From Actinomycetota bacterium (GTDB lineage Bacteria > Actinomycetota > Actinomycetes > Actinomycetales > Dermatophilaceae): DNA of 64,000 nucleotides. The notes beneath the pieces are model-generated. The model saw only the letters and a program-made list of their open reading frames with translations, had not been told where the DNA came from and made no database searches. Numbering within the stretch: position 1 is the first letter of the stretch; every line of letters begins with the position of its first letter. Below are positions 1 through 9,357 of the stretch, one piece after another. The position numbers and the translations under genes were made by a program. The DNA lies in the NCBI GenBank assembly GCA_020160805.1, contig JAIUPO010000014.1, positions 1 through 64,000 on the forward strand, written 5' to 3'.

Positions 1-599
1 CCGAGGTGCCGGTCGGCGGTGGCGGGGGAGCAGCGGCGGGCGAGCGCGATCTGTGGCGCGATGGAGGATCGGGCTTTGGGCAGCGAGGCCCGGTTCGCGA
101 GCGCCTCCCGCACCGTCGCTCGCCCGAACTGAGCGGTCGCGCGGGCCTGCGCGGCTGCGATGGCGCCCTTGACGTGCTCCAGCCCGGCGATCACGTCGAT
201 CAATTCGGCAAGGCTGAACTCGATGCCGGGTTCCCTGCATTCGCCGTCAGCATCTGTCCTGTTGTTCGGCACCAGGGTGGCGAGCCAATCGACCAACTCC
301 CGGACCGCGGCACCTGGTGAGGCAGCGATCTGCGCTGTGACGAATGGGTTCGCCGGCTGGTCGCACCAGCGGGGTTCGGTCGAGGCGAGCGCCCACGAGT
401 CCCGCTCGTCGGCCTCGTCCTCGTCATCCCAGCCGAGCTCGTCTTGCCACGCCTCGAAATCCGCGACAAGTTCCTCGGCGTCCAGCGGCGGCCACCACGC
501 GTCATCCAGAGGAGTCAACCCCTCACACCCGCCCGTGGGGCGCAGTCCAGCAGCGGGCCCGAGAGGCCCGTCCTTGGGGTGCTGCGCCATCGCCGTCAT
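1..599 (-). CDS. DUF222 / 13E12-type protein, N-terminal part (runs off left edge)
   Basis: Translating the minus strand from ATG 599 (a second in-frame ATG lies at 590) gives about 199 residues with no stop before the window edge. After an acidic, Trp-rich N-terminus comes a stretch ending in an R-x-S-P-A-T-A-D-R-H-L-like run (here RCSPATADRHL), preceded by a helix rich in A-Q-A-R-A-T-A-Q-F. This is typical of the DUF222 domain (13E12 repeat family), which in actinobacteria usually precedes an HNH nuclease domain. That C-terminal part would lie outside the window, so nuclease activity cannot be judged. Family role is unknown; members are multicopy and often associated with mobile DNA. It is divergent from hisI. 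Seen: the reading frame and motif. Inferred: the HNH domain beyond the edge. Confidence 0.75.
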   Translation of the reverse strand, partial: MTAMAQHPKDGPLGPAAGLRPTGGCEGLTPLDDAWWPPLDAEELVADFEAWQDELGWDDEDEADERDSWALASTEPRWCDQPANPFVTAQIAASPGAAVRELVDWLATLVPNNRTDADGECREPGIEFSLAELIDVIAGLEHVKGAIAAAQARATAQFGRATVREALANRASLPKARSSIAPQIALARRCSPATADRHL

Positions 600-955
600 C
601 CTCAAATGGTACACCAGTTCGATCAGATTCACAAGGGTCAACCGCGTGAAAATCCTTGTAATGCATGATGTTTCGCGTAGCCGATGACCGACCGACCACC
701 TCGCGCGGTGGGATGTGCTGGCTCGGAACGCGACCGGAACCAGAGGTGGGCCGTTAGTACGCTTCGGGGCCGAGCCGGCTGTCGGACTAGCTCCGCACGT
801 TGACGTGCGCGCCCGGCCGTCAAGTGGCGCGGGGCGCCACGAGGAGCACCACGCGGAGGTGGACAGGAGCCCGGTGGGCTCCCCAGACTCCAAGGTTGCC
901 GCCCCGTGCACGAGACGGCGCGAGTCGGCATACCCGTCCTTGGCACAATGACCCG
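600..955. other. Intergenic region between the DUF222 gene and hisI
   Basis: About 355 bp between divergent genes. The part nearest the DUF222 start (600-670) is distinctly more AT-rich than the rest and probably carries that gene's promoter. Just before hisI, CACAAT at about 945-950 lies close enough to the GTG at 956 to suggest a leaderless transcript, but no convincing -35 was seen. Open frames here on both strands look like shadow frames. Confidence 0.4.
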
Positions 956-1327
956 GTGAGCCCGCTCGATCCCGATATCGCCGCCCGCCTCAAGCGGGAC
1001 GCCGCGGGCCTGGTGGCCGCGATCGTCCAGCAGCACGACACCCGCGAAGTTCTGATGCTCGGCTGGATGGACGACGAGGCGCTGCACCGGACCCTGACGA
1101 GCGGGCGCGTGACCTTCTGGTCGCGCAGCCGGGGGGAGTACTGGCGCAAGGGCGACACCAGCGGCCACGCGCAATTCGTCAGGGCCGTCGCTCTCGACTG
1201 CGATGGCGACGCGCTCCTGGTCAGTGTCGAGCAGGTCGGGGCGGCCTGCCACACCGGTGACCACACCTGCTTCGACGCCGGCTCCCTACCGGCCCACGTG
1301 AGCCAGGAAGCGGAGGCAAGTCAGTGA
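956..1327 (+). CDS. hisI: Phosphoribosyl-AMP cyclohydrolase
   Basis: Third step of histidine synthesis: opens the adenine ring of phosphoribosyl-AMP to give ProFAR, a cytoplasmic zinc enzyme. The protein is 123 residues from GTG 956, normal for the stand-alone actinobacterial form without the HisE domain. Diagnostic stretches are [11 protein letters not shown], the [18 protein letters not shown] substrate loop, DCDGDALLV and the zinc-binding CHTGDHTCF near residue 100. The GTG was chosen because it begins the conserved part; longer in-frame ORFs extend into low-complexity, antisense-like sequence. The stop overlaps the trpE start by 4 bp (GTGA), so it is translationally coupled to the trp genes. 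The C-terminal tail after the zinc motif is short and variable. Confidence 0.95.
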   Translation: MSPLDPDIAARLKRDAAGLVAAIVQQHDTREVLMLGWMDDEALHRTLTSGRVTFWSRSRGEYWRKGDTSGHAQFVRAVALDCDGDALLVSVEQVGAACHTGDHTCFDAGSLPAHVSQEAEASQ

Positions 1328-2874
1328 GCGTCGGCCTGCCCGATCTGTCCTATGGCGCCACCTGGCCCGCCCTCGACACCTTCGCCGTCCTCGCCCAGGA
1401 CCGCCGAGTGGTGCCCGTCGTGCGCCGGCTGCTCGCCGACGGCGAGACCCCCCTCGCGGTCTATCGCAAACTCGCCCAAGGGAATCCGGGCACCTTCCTC
1501 CTCGAGTCGGCTGAGCACGGCGGGGTATGGAGTCGCTACTCGATCATCGGCGCGGCCAGTCGCGCGACCCTCACCGAGCGCCACGGTGAGGCTTTCTGGA
1601 TTGGCGAGGCACCCGTCGGCGCACCCACCAGCGGCGACCCCGTGCAGGCGGTCCGGGACACAGTCCAGGCGCTCGCCACCGAGGCCATTCCGGGCCTGCC
1701 CCCGTTGACCAGCGGGCTCGTGGGGTCCATCGCGTATGACGCCGTCCGCCGCTGGGAACGCCTGCCGCAGAAGGCGGTTGACGATCTCGACCTGCCAGAG
1801 ATTGCGATGGTGCTCGCCACCGACGTCGCGGTCCTCGACCACAGCGACGGCTCCGTGCTGCTCGTCGCGAATGCCATCAACTACGACAACACCGACGAAC
1901 GCGTCGAGTGGGCGTGGCGTGACGCGGTCGAGCGACTCGACGCCATGACTGCCGCCCTCAACCTCCCCACGCAAAGCACCGTCGCGGTCCTCGACCCGCG
2001 CGCCGCCGACGAGGCGCTGCGCACGGTCCGCTCGAACCTAACGCAGGAGCATTTCGAGGACCTCGTCGAGTGCTGCAAAGAGGACATCCGGGCCGGAGAG
2101 GCCTTCCAGATCGTGCTCTCGCAGCGCTTCGACCTGGATTGTGCCGCCGACGGTTTGGACGTCTATCGCGTTCTGCGGTCGAGCAATCCGAGCCCTTATA
2201 TGTACTTCTTCCGCCTCGAACATCCCGATGGTGGCAGCTTCGATATCGTCGGCTCGTCGCCGGAAGTGCACGTTAAGGTCACCGGACGCGAGGTCATCCT
2301 GCACCCCATCGCCGGCACCCGTCCGCGCGGCAAGACGCCCGAGCACGACCAGCAGCTTGAGGTCGACCTGCTCGACGATCCCAAGGAGCGCTCCGAGCAC
2401 GTCATGCTGGTCGACCTCGGCCGCAACGACCTCCAGCGTGTCTGCCAGGCCGGCAGCGTCGATGTCGTGGAGTTCCTCAACATCCGCCGCTACAGCCACG
2501 TGATGCACCTGGAGTCCACGATCGTCGGGCAACTCGGTGAGGGGCGCACGGCATACGACGCCCTCGCCGCGACCTTCCCCGCCGGCACGCTCTCCGGCGC
2601 GCCGAAGCCGCGGGCGATGCAGCTCATCGAGACCTACGAACCCACGCGCCGCGGGATCTACGGCGGGGTCGTGGGCTACCTCGACTTCCACGGCGATATG
2701 GACGTCGCCATCGCCATCCGGACCGCCGTGCTCGCCCACGGGAAGGCCTTTGTGCAGGCCGGCGCCGGGATTGTGGCCGATAGCGTGCCCCTGATGGAGT
2801 TCGAAGAGACCCGCAACAAGGCCGCCGCCGTCCTGCGCGCCGTGGCCGCCGCCGAGACCTTGCGCGCCCCATGA
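1324..2874 (+). CDS. trpE: Anthranilate synthase component I
   Basis: Converts chorismate to anthranilate, the committed step of tryptophan synthesis, normally with a TrpG amidotransferase supplying ammonia. 516 residues, full length. The N-terminal half has the LLES...RYS region associated with tryptophan feedback binding. The C-terminal chorismate-binding half has [31 protein letters not shown] and [16 protein letters not shown]. Start is GTG 1324, coupled to hisI by a 4-bp overlap; the stop overlaps the next gene by ATGA. Neither trpG nor trpD occurs in the window, so the partner subunit and phosphoribosyltransferase must be encoded elsewhere. Feedback inhibition is expected from the family; no leader-peptide attenuator is visible upstream because hisI abuts directly. 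Confidence 0.97.
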   Translation: MSVGLPDLSYGATWPALDTFAVLAQDRRVVPVVRRLLADGETPLAVYRKLAQGNPGTFLLESAEHGGVWSRYSIIGAASRATLTERHGEAFWIGEAPVGAPTSGDPVQAVRDTVQALATEAIPGLPPLTSGLVGSIAYDAVRRWERLPQKAVDDLDLPEIAMVLATDVAVLDHSDGSVLLVANAINYDNTDERVEWAWRDAVERLDAMTAALNLPTQSTVAVLDPRAADEALRTVRSNLTQEHFEDLVECCKEDIRAGEAFQIVLSQRFDLDCAADGLDVYRVLRSSNPSPYMYFFRLEHPDGGSFDIVGSSPEVHVKVTGREVILHPIAGTRPRGKTPEHDQQLEVDLLDDPKERSEHVMLVDLGRNDLQRVCQAGSVDVVEFLNIRRYSHVMHLESTIVGQLGEGRTAYDALAATFPAGTLSGAPKPRAMQLIETYEPTRRGIYGGVVGYLDFHGDMDVAIAIRTAVLAHGKAFVQAGAGIVADSVPLMEFEETRNKAAAVLRAVAAAETLRAP

Positions 2875-3482
2875 GCCGTATGCCGTGGACCAGCCCTCGC
2901 ATCGTGTTGCCGGTCGCGCTCGCCGCTGCCGCCGTAGCGGCTATTTCGGGTCGCCGGACGTGGCTGACCGGGCAGACGGCGGATGCCGTGCTCGGCTCCG
3001 CCACGATCCGCGCCGCGGGGGCCGAGGTCGTGCCTGGTCTCGTGGCGATCGCCCTGGTGCTTGGGGCCGGAGTGCTGGCCGCCGCCACGGCCGGACCGCT
3101 CGCCCGGCGGATCGCCTTGATCGCGGCGGCCTCCGCGGGTGTTCTGCTTTCGGTGCTCTCCCTCCGGGCGGTGACGTCGGCCGCAGGCCTGCTCGGCACC
3201 TTGGCGGCCGAGCGGACCAGCCGGACGGGCTCCATACCCGTGCAAGACATCGCCGTCAGTCCCTGGCCCTGGCTGGTCGCGGCCGCCGCCGCACTGGCGA
3301 CGGTGGCCGTGCTCGGTGGCCTCGCCGGTGCCGGCCGGTGGCGGGGCCTGTCCCAGCGGTATGACGCCCCCGCCGCTCCCGTCCCGTCCACCGCAGACGG
3401 CTCGGCCGTGGGATCTCGCGGCGAGCGCACGCCGGTTGCCTGGGACGACCTCGATAAAGACATCGACCCGACGCAGCGCTGA
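2871..3482 (+). CDS. Trp-operon-associated membrane protein (TIGR02234-like)
   Basis: 203-residue integral membrane protein with about four hydrophobic segments: residues 10-26, 58-80, 84-106 and 124-150. These are followed by a polar C-terminal tail rich in Ala, Pro and Ser. Position directly after trpE with ATGA overlap, before trpC, matches the conserved Trp-region membrane protein of actinobacteria (Rv1610-type). No enzymatic motif is visible and the family's function is unknown; tryptophan or precursor transport is only a guess from context. Identification rests on location, size and topology rather than a signature motif. The stop is followed after 38 bp by the compound inverted repeat at 3521-3580. 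Confidence 0.8.
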   Translation: MSRMPWTSPRIVLPVALAAAAVAAISGRRTWLTGQTADAVLGSATIRAAGAEVVPGLVAIALVLGAGVLAAATAGPLARRIALIAAASAGVLLSVLSLRAVTSAAGLLGTLAAERTSRTGSIPVQDIAVSPWPWLVAAAAALATVAVLGGLAGAGRWRGLSQRYDAPAAPVPSTADGSAVGSRGERTPVAWDDLDKDIDPTQR

Positions 3483-3520
3483 CGCGGGCGAGGCCCCGGA
3501 CGCGGGCCAGAGCTCGTCAG

Positions 3521-3580
3521 GTCGTCACCTTGAGCCGGGATCGTCAGGTTGAGGTGACGAACTCGGCCGAAACTGACGAC
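3521..3580. repeat. Compound inverted repeat, family A copy 1
   Basis: Left arm 3521-3546 and right arm 3555-3580 are 26 bp each, 20 of 26 positions complementary, around an 8-bp centre. Each arm starts and ends with TCGTCA (TGACGA on the right), the two copies exactly 19 bp apart (3522/3541 and 3555/3574). The right arm closely matches that of the copy at 15379-15438. It lies 38 bp after a stop codon in a 186-bp gap, so a terminator-like hairpin is possible, but no T-tract follows. Confidence 0.75.
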
Positions 3581-3668
3581 CTGGGCGTGAGGTCGTCACT
3601 TGGGAAATTCGCCGCGCCCCCTAGAATCTCCGGCAACGCGTGTCAGCAGAGCGAGAGGGCAGCACACA

Positions 3669-3893
3669 ATGGCGCACGAAGAGCACGAGAGCCACGGCCA
3701 CAGCGTGGCCGCCTGGGCGAGCAGCTTCGTCATGATCATCGCGTCGGCGCTAGCCTGCCTCGGCCTCGTGATCGACAATAGACCGCTCACCATTGCCGCG
3801 GCCGTCGCCTTCGTCATCGGCGCCCTGCTGTGGCCGCTCCTGTCGCGCATGGGCTATGGCGACAAGAATCCGGTTCGCTCGCTCTACAGCTGA
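3669..3893 (+). CDS. Small two-TM protein with HGxxPAAW-type motif (DUF6704-like)
   Basis: 74 residues from ATG 3669. His-rich N-terminus with an HGHSVAAW motif at about residues 11-18, then two transmembrane helices (about 17-37 and 42-60) and a short basic tail ending NPVRSLYS. The HGxxPAAW family is found beside actinobacterial trp genes; here Pro is replaced by Val. Function is unknown; the conserved His-Gly and Trp could suggest metal or ligand contact at the membrane, but that is speculation. An upstream in-frame ATG at 3600 would add 23 unrelated residues and overlap the repeat region. AGCGAGAGGG, ending 10 bp before ATG 3669, is an adequate ribosome-binding site. Confidence 0.75.
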   Translation: MAHEEHESHGHSVAAWASSFVMIIASALACLGLVIDNRPLTIAAAVAFVIGALLWPLLSRMGYGDKNPVRSLYS

Positions 3894-4054
3894 CGCTGAA
3901 CCACTCCGTCGACTTCGGGAAACAGGCCGCCGGATCCATGTGATCCTCGGCGTGTTTCCCGATCTCGACGCCTGGGACTCGCGTCGCCCGCGCACGCCGT
4001 CCCGACTCGTGGGGCGTTGCGAGACCCACACGCGAACCGGGATAGCGTGACCTC

Positions 4055-4861
4055 ATGCCCACAACCGCCACCGTTCTCGACGCGCTCATCGCGGGCGTGC
4101 GCGAGGACTTGGCCGTAAGAATGGCCGCCACGCCGCTCGCTGACATCATCGCGGCGGCCCACGCGGCACCACCGGCCATCCCCGTCCTGCCGCGCCTGAC
4201 CACCGGGCGGCTCGGCGTCATCGCCGAGGTCAAGCGTTCCAGCCCAAGCAAGGGCGCGCTCGCGGACATCCCGGACCCGGCGGCGCTCGCCACGGCATAC
4301 CAAGCCGGCGGAGCCGCAGCCATCTCGGTCCTGACCGAGCAGCGCCGCTTCGGCGGCAGCCTCGCGGACCTCGACGCCGTCCGCGCCGCGGTGCGAATCC
4401 CAGTGCTGCGCAAGGATTTCATGGTCGAGGACTACCAATTCTATGAGGCCCGCGCCCATGGTGCCGACCTCGTGCTGCTCATTGTCGCGGCCCTCACCGA
4501 TGGCGAACTTGCCCACTTCCACGGCCTCGCCCGCGACCTCGGCATGACCGCTCTCGTGGAGGTCCACGACGCCGACGAGATCGAGCGCGCCCTCGCGATC
4601 GAGCCCGCGCTGCTCGGCGTCAACGCCCGCAACCTCAAGACCCTCGATGTCGACGCGGACGCCTTCAGTCGCCTGATCGCGCAGGTCCCGGATGGCGTCG
4701 TCCCGGTCGCCGAAAGTGGCATCCTCGCCACCGCCGATGCCCAGCGGTATGCCCGTGAAGGCGCCGCGGCGGTCCTCGTCGGCGAAGCGCTGGTCAAGGA
4801 CGGCGATCCCCGCGGCGCCGTCGCGGCGATGTCCGCCATACCCACCGGAGCACCCCGATGA
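4055..4861 (+). CDS. trpC: Indole-3-glycerol phosphate synthase
   Basis: Closes the indole ring: CdRP to indole-3-glycerol phosphate with loss of CO2 and water. 268 residues, a single-domain TIM barrel rather than a fusion to TrpF. Visible signatures are [13 protein letters not shown] (catalytic Lys about residue 60), [38 protein letters not shown] and the phosphate-binding ESGI...VLVGEALV at the C-terminus. The product passes to TrpA, encoded two genes on. The stop overlaps trpB by 4 bp. A 161-bp gap upstream could hold a separate promoter, but no clear -10/-35 pair was found. Confidence 0.97.
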   Translation: MPTTATVLDALIAGVREDLAVRMAATPLADIIAAAHAAPPAIPVLPRLTTGRLGVIAEVKRSSPSKGALADIPDPAALATAYQAGGAAAISVLTEQRRFGGSLADLDAVRAAVRIPVLRKDFMVEDYQFYEARAHGADLVLLIVAALTDGELAHFHGLARDLGMTALVEVHDADEIERALAIEPALLGVNARNLKTLDVDADAFSRLIAQVPDGVVPVAESGILATADAQRYAREGAAAVLVGEALVKDGDPRGAVAAMSAIPTGAPR

Positions 4862-6057
4862 CCGACACCCCCACGCCCGGCCGGTTCGGTCGGTTCGGTG
4901 GCCGCTACGTCCCCGAAGCCCTCATCCCGGCCCTCGAACAACTCGACGAGGTGCGCCAGAAAGCTGCCGTCGACCCCGACTTCCTCGACGAACTCGACCG
5001 GCTGCACCGCACCTACACCGGCCGGCCGAGCATCATCACCGAAGTGCCCCGGTTCGCGGCCCACGCCGGCGGCGCCCGCGTCATCCTCAAGCGCGAAGAC
5101 CTCAACCACACCGGCTCCCACAAGATCAACAACGTCCTCGCGCAAGCTTTGCTGACCAAGCGCATGGGCAAGCGGCGCATCATCGCCGAGACCGGCGCCG
5201 GACAGCACGGCGTGGCCACTGCCACCGCCGCCGCCCTCATGGGCTTGGACTGCACGATCTATATGGGCAAGGTCGACACCGAGCGGCAAGCGCTCAATGT
5301 CGCGCGGATGAAGATCCTCGGCGCTGAAGTCGTCGCCGTCGAGCACGGCAGCCAGACCCTCAAGGACGCCATCAACGAGGCGCTGCGCGACTGGGTCGCC
5401 AATGTCGACGACACCCACTATGCGATCGGCACCGTCACCGGCCCGCACCCCTTCCCCGAGATGGTGCGCGAGTTCCACAAGATCATCGGCATCGAGGCCC
5501 GCCAACAGGTGCTCGATCTGACCGGCCGGCTGCCGGATGCCGTCATTGCCTGCGTCGGTGGCGGCTCGAACGCCATGGGCATCTTCCACCGGTTCATCGA
5601 GGACGAGGGCGTGCGCCTGATCGGCGTCGAGGCCGGGGGAGAGGGCATCGAGTCCGGCCGGCACGCAGCACGCTTCGCCGTCGCGGAGCCCGGTGTTCTC
5701 CATGGCGCCATGAGCTATCTCATGCAGGACGAGGACGGCCAGACGCTCGAATCCCATTCCGTCAGTGCAGGTTTGGACTATCCCAGCGTCGGACCGGAGC
5801 ACTCATACCTTCGCGATATCGGCCGCGCCGAATACCGCTATGCCACCGACGAGGCGACGATGGAAGCCTTCCGGCTGCTCTGCCGCACCGAGGGCATCAT
5901 CCCCGCGCTCGAGTCCGCCCACGCGCTCGCCGGCGCCCTCGAGGTCGGCAAAGAACTCGGTCCGGACGCCCTGCTGCTGGTGAACCTCTCGGGCCGTGGC
6001 GATAAGGACATGCACACCGCCGCCGCCTGGTTCGGCCTGATCGAGGAGGCCCGATGA
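4858..6057 (+). CDS. trpB: Tryptophan synthase beta chain
   Basis: PLP enzyme that joins indole, channelled from TrpA, to serine to give tryptophan. 399 residues, complete. [13 protein letters not shown] opens the protein. HTGSHKINN carries the PLP lysine (K89), [14 protein letters not shown] is the substrate loop, and VGGGSNAMG near residue 232 cradles the PLP phosphate. [17 protein letters not shown] and a C-terminal SGRGDKD are also family hallmarks, so this is the classical trpB1 type. ATGA overlaps tie it to trpC and trpA, which suits stoichiometric production of the alpha2-beta2 complex. Confidence 0.98.
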   Translation: MTDTPTPGRFGRFGGRYVPEALIPALEQLDEVRQKAAVDPDFLDELDRLHRTYTGRPSIITEVPRFAAHAGGARVILKREDLNHTGSHKINNVLAQALLTKRMGKRRIIAETGAGQHGVATATAAALMGLDCTIYMGKVDTERQALNVARMKILGAEVVAVEHGSQTLKDAINEALRDWVANVDDTHYAIGTVTGPHPFPEMVREFHKIIGIEARQQVLDLTGRLPDAVIACVGGGSNAMGIFHRFIEDEGVRLIGVEAGGEGIESGRHAARFAVAEPGVLHGAMSYLMQDEDGQTLESHSVSAGLDYPSVGPEHSYLRDIGRAEYRYATDEATMEAFRLLCRTEGIIPALESAHALAGALEVGKELGPDALLLVNLSGRGDKDMHTAAAWFGLIEEAR

Positions 6058-6875
6058 CGGCCATCGGCACCGCCGCCGGCACTGCCGAGGTCCTGGCACG
6101 GTGCAAGGCCGAGGGCCGCGCCGCCCTCATCGGCTACCTCCCCGTCGGCTTCCCCGATCACGCCGGGTCCTTGCGCGCCATGACCACGATGGTCGAGAAC
6201 GGCTGCGACATCATCGAGATCGGCGTGCCCTTTAGCGATCCCGTTATGGATGGCGGCGCCGTCCAGCGCGCGGCGGGTATGGCGCTCGCGGGCGGCACCC
6301 GGGTCGCTGACGTCTTCGACGCGGCCCGCACCGTCCGCGAGGCCGGCGCACCGCCGATGGTCATGACCTACTGGAATCTCGTCCTGCGCCGCGGCGTCGC
6401 CCGCTTCGCCGACGAATTCGCCGCCGCCGGCGGGGCCGGGCTGATCACCCCTGACCTGATCCCCGACGAAGCGGGCGACTGGATCGCGGCGAGCGAGCGC
6501 ACCGGCCTGGACCGGGTCTTCCTCATCGCCCCAAGTTCCACTCCCGAGCGGCTCGCCGCGGTCACCAGCCAGTGCCGAGGGTTTGTGTATGCCGCCTCCA
6601 CCATGGGCGTCACCGGCGTCCGGGCCACTGTCGGCTCCGCGGCCCGCGATCTCGTGGAGCGGGCGCGGGAGGTCACCGACATACCCATTTGCGTCGGACT
6701 CGGGGTGAGCACGGGGGAGCAGGCGGCCCAGGTGGCCGGCTTCGCCGATGGCGTGATCGTCGGATCCGCCCTGGTCAGCACCCTCTTCGACACCGATCTC
6801 GAGGCCGGTCTGGAGCGACTGGCCGCCCTGACGCGCGAATTGGCCGCGGGTGTGCGGCAAGGACAGGCGCAGTGA
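6054..6875 (+). CDS. trpA: Tryptophan synthase alpha chain
   Basis: Cleaves indole-3-glycerol phosphate to indole and glyceraldehyde-3-phosphate within the TrpAB complex. 273 residues. The catalytic pair is seen in [16 protein letters not shown] (Glu about 55, Asp about 66). [15 protein letters not shown] and a C-terminal [25 protein letters not shown] supply the phosphate site. TrpB precedes it with 4-bp overlap and the VKOR gene follows with 4-bp overlap, so the disulfide and lipoprotein genes downstream may be co-transcribed with the trp operon. Confidence 0.97.
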   Translation: MTAIGTAAGTAEVLARCKAEGRAALIGYLPVGFPDHAGSLRAMTTMVENGCDIIEIGVPFSDPVMDGGAVQRAAGMALAGGTRVADVFDAARTVREAGAPPMVMTYWNLVLRRGVARFADEFAAAGGAGLITPDLIPDEAGDWIAASERTGLDRVFLIAPSSTPERLAAVTSQCRGFVYAASTMGVTGVRATVGSAARDLVERAREVTDIPICVGLGVSTGEQAAQVAGFADGVIVGSALVSTLFDTDLEAGLERLAALTRELAAGVRQGQAQ

Positions 6876-7519
6876 CCCGCGAGATCGCCCCCGACACCGG
6901 GTCGGACCTCGACGACGGCGCGCACGGCATACCCCTGCGCAAGCGACGCATCCTCTTCGGGGAGATGCTGATCTTCGCGATCCTGAGCCTGATCGCCTCC
7001 TTCGTGCTGTCGTATGACGCGATCGTCCTCGCCCGCGATCCGCAGGCCGAGCTGAGCTGCTCGATCAACGCCATCATCGACTGCGCCAAGGTCGGCACCA
7101 CCTGGCAGGCCAATATTTTCGGCTTCCCCAATGCCTTCCTCGGCCTGATCTCCGAACCCGTCGTCATGACGATCGCTGTCGCATCCCTGGCCGGCGTGCG
7201 CTTCCCGCGCTGGTTTATGTTCACCGGCAACGTCTGCTACCTGCTCGGCGTGATCTTTGCCTACTGGCTGCTCTTCCAATCGACCTATGTCATCGGCGCG
7301 CTCTGCCCCTGGTGCCTGCTCGTCACCTTGTCCACGACCTTCGTCTTCAGTTCGATGACGCAGTGGAACATCCTCGAAGGCAACCTCTTCCTGCCCGAAG
7401 GGGCTCAGCGCGCGGCGCGCCGTCTCGTGGAGCACGGGTGGTTCACGGTTGGGCTCATCGCGTGGGTGACAATCGTTGTCATCATCGAGCTCCTCAAGTG
7501 GGGCCACCGCTTCCTCTGA
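6872..7519 (+). CDS. Vitamin K epoxide reductase family protein
   Basis: 215 residues from GTG 6872, which overlaps the trpA stop by 4 bp. A polytopic membrane protein that, by family, reoxidises a DsbA-type thiol oxidase using menaquinone. A cysteine pair lies in the first periplasmic-side loop (SCSINAIIDC) and the CPWC active-site motif sits in a later helix. About four core hydrophobic segments follow a charged N-terminus, with a further helix near the C-terminus. The next gene encodes a membrane-anchored DsbA-like protein, so the two very likely form an electron-transfer pair for disulfide formation outside the membrane. A longer in-frame ORF begins inside trpA and is rejected as a shadow. 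Confidence 0.92.
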   Translation: MTREIAPDTGSDLDDGAHGIPLRKRRILFGEMLIFAILSLIASFVLSYDAIVLARDPQAELSCSINAIIDCAKVGTTWQANIFGFPNAFLGLISEPVVMTIAVASLAGVRFPRWFMFTGNVCYLLGVIFAYWLLFQSTYVIGALCPWCLLVTLSTTFVFSSMTQWNILEGNLFLPEGAQRAARRLVEHGWFTVGLIAWVTIVVIIELLKWGHRFL

Positions 7520-7563
7520 CCCGCATCACCGCATACTCGAACACCGCCTAAGGAATCCCGCTC

Positions 7564-8370
7564 ATGGCCAAGCAACCCAGCAGCAATCGCGCGAACCGCG
7601 GTCACTCGACGGCGCAGCCGCAAGACCGCGCCGCCAAGATCCGCGCGGCGCAGAAGGCCACGACGACCACGGGCGGCGCCAACAAGATCACCATCGCCGG
7701 CATCGTCGCGATCCTGGCGATCATCGCCGTCGTCGGCGGTGTGATCTGGTCCCAGAAGTCGTCCGAGACCGACGCCGGTTCGGGCAACCCGAACCCGCCG
7801 GCCGGCGCGACGGTCGCTGATGGCTACCGTGCTTTCGCGGACGTCACCCTGAAGGCCGGAGCTCCGACCCTGACGATCTTCGAGGACTTCCAGTGCCCGG
7901 TCTGCGGGCAGTTCGAGGCGGCTGCGGGCGCGGCGGTCGAGGAGTTGGCCAAGGCCGGCGACGTCAAATTGCAGTACCACATCATGAATTTCCTCGACGG
8001 CAAGTTCAACGTCAAGCAGTCCACGCCGATCGCCAATGGCGCCTTCTGCGCCGCCGACCAGGGCAAATGGCAGGAGTTCCACGACGCGGCATACAAGAGC
8101 CAGGCCGAAGAGGGCAAGTCTGTCACCAAGGACCAGCTCACCGGCTATGCGACCGCCGCCGGTCTGTCCGGCACGGCGCTAGAGAAGTGGACCGCGTGCT
8201 CGGATGCCGGCAAGTACAACGCCTATATCGCGAACTCCAATGATGCCGCGGGCAAGGCCGGCGTCGGGGGCACCCCGACCGTCCGCCTGAACGGCAAGGA
8301 CATCCCGCTGGCCACCGCCGCCGACCCCACCGCCTTGAAGAAGGCCGTCGCGGACGCGACGGGCAAGTAA
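7564..8370 (+). CDS. DsbA-family thiol oxidase, membrane-anchored
   Basis: 268 residues. A charged, Gln/Ala-rich cytoplasmic N-terminus (1-40) precedes one membrane anchor (about 42-62, ITIAGIVAILAIIAVVGGVI). The extracytoplasmic DsbA/DsbG-like thioredoxin fold follows, with the redox motif FEDFQCPVCGQFE near residue 110 and the cis-Pro loop GGTPTVRLNG near residue 240. Catalyses disulfide formation in exported proteins; the VKOR protein just upstream should regenerate it. Start ATG 7564 follows AAGGAATC in a 44-bp gap. An additional Cys pair in the helical insert (CAADQ and CSDAG) may be structural. lgt follows after 10 bp. Confidence 0.93.
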   Translation: MAKQPSSNRANRGHSTAQPQDRAAKIRAAQKATTTTGGANKITIAGIVAILAIIAVVGGVIWSQKSSETDAGSGNPNPPAGATVADGYRAFADVTLKAGAPTLTIFEDFQCPVCGQFEAAAGAAVEELAKAGDVKLQYHIMNFLDGKFNVKQSTPIANGAFCAADQGKWQEFHDAAYKSQAEEGKSVTKDQLTGYATAAGLSGTALEKWTACSDAGKYNAYIANSNDAAGKAGVGGTPTVRLNGKDIPLATAADPTALKKAVADATGK

Positions 8371-8380
8371 GGCCTAGCGC

Positions 8381-9247
8381 TTGCTGACCTATATCCCGAG
8401 CCCCACCGTCGGAGCCATCCACCTCGGGCCGCTGACGATCCGCGGGTATGCCCTGTGCATCCTCGCCGGCATCGTCATCGCCGTCTGGCTCACGCAGGTC
8501 CGCCTGGTGCACCGCGGCGGCAAGCCCGGGCAGGCCCTCGATGTCGCCACCTGGGCGGTGCCCTTCGGCATCATCGGCGGCCGGCTCTACCACGTGATCA
8601 CCTCGCCGGACGCCTATTTCGGGGAGGGCGGCCACCCGATCGATGCGCTCAAGATTTGGCACGGCGGCCTCGGCATTTGGGGCGCCGTCGCGCTCGGCGC
8701 CCTTGGGGCGTGGCTCGGGTGCCGCCGCCATGGCGTGCGCTTCCTCGACTTCGCCGATGCTGCTGCTCCCGGCGTCGCGATCGCGCAGGCCCTCGGCCGA
8801 TGGGGCAATTGGTTCAACAACGAGATCTATGGCGCCCCGAGCACCGACCCCTGGGCCGTCCAGATCCACCAGTGGGACACCCTCGCGGGCCGGGCCGTCA
8901 CCGACACCAACGGCAAGGCCGTCGTGCTCGGCACCTTCGAGCCGACCTTCCTCTACGAGTCGATCTTCTGCCTCATGCTGGCGATCATCCTGCTGCTGCT
9001 GGATCGTCGCTATGCGCTGCGGCCCGGCCAGCTCTTCGCCATCTATGTCGCGGGCTATCCCACCTTCCGCATCGTTATCGAGAAGATGCGCACCGACGAG
9101 GCGCACATCATCCTCGGCCAGCGGCTCAACGTCTGGACCTCGCTGGCCGTCTTCCTGATCGGCATTGGCTTGTATGTGTGGGCCGGTCGCCGCCCGCGAG
9201 CCGTCGCGCCAGTCTCACAGAGTGAGAAAATACCGACCACATCGTAG
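8381..9247 (+). CDS. lgt: Prolipoprotein diacylglyceryl transferase
   Basis: Integral membrane enzyme that transfers diacylglycerol from phosphatidylglycerol to the lipobox cysteine of prelipoproteins. 288 residues with about seven membrane helices. Conserved features: IPSPTVG and [13 protein letters not shown] at the N-terminus, the [12 protein letters not shown] segment with the essential histidine, and the Lgt signature [13 protein letters not shown] around residue 145; the ending is a hydrophobic helix plus basic tail. The start appears to be TTG at 8381, 10 bp after the dsbA-like stop; no ATG or GTG is placed as well and the first conserved residues follow at once. Conserved position between trpA and pyk, as in mycobacteria. 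Confidence 0.94.
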   Translation: MLTYIPSPTVGAIHLGPLTIRGYALCILAGIVIAVWLTQVRLVHRGGKPGQALDVATWAVPFGIIGGRLYHVITSPDAYFGEGGHPIDALKIWHGGLGIWGAVALGALGAWLGCRRHGVRFLDFADAAAPGVAIAQALGRWGNWFNNEIYGAPSTDPWAVQIHQWDTLAGRAVTDTNGKAVVLGTFEPTFLYESIFCLMLAIILLLLDRRYALRPGQLFAIYVAGYPTFRIVIEKMRTDEAHIILGQRLNVWTSLAVFLIGIGLYVWAGRRPRAVAPVSQSEKIPTTS

Positions 9248-9357
9248 GACGGCCCGATGATAGGGTCGAGTTCACGTGGCCGCCGCCGTCCACGGCTGCG
9301 GCCCACGGGGCGCAGCAATTTTCCACGACAGTTCTTCTCGGATCGGACGGTGACGCG

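Noticed and set aside
160..687. 175-codon plus-strand frame, Ser-rich
   Set aside because: Antisense shadow of the DUF222 gene, which gives a recognisable domain in the minus strand.
3483..3668. Possible trp attenuator or small gene in the gap before the HGxxPAAW-like gene
   Set aside because: No Trp-rich leader peptide; the gap is accounted for by the inverted repeat.
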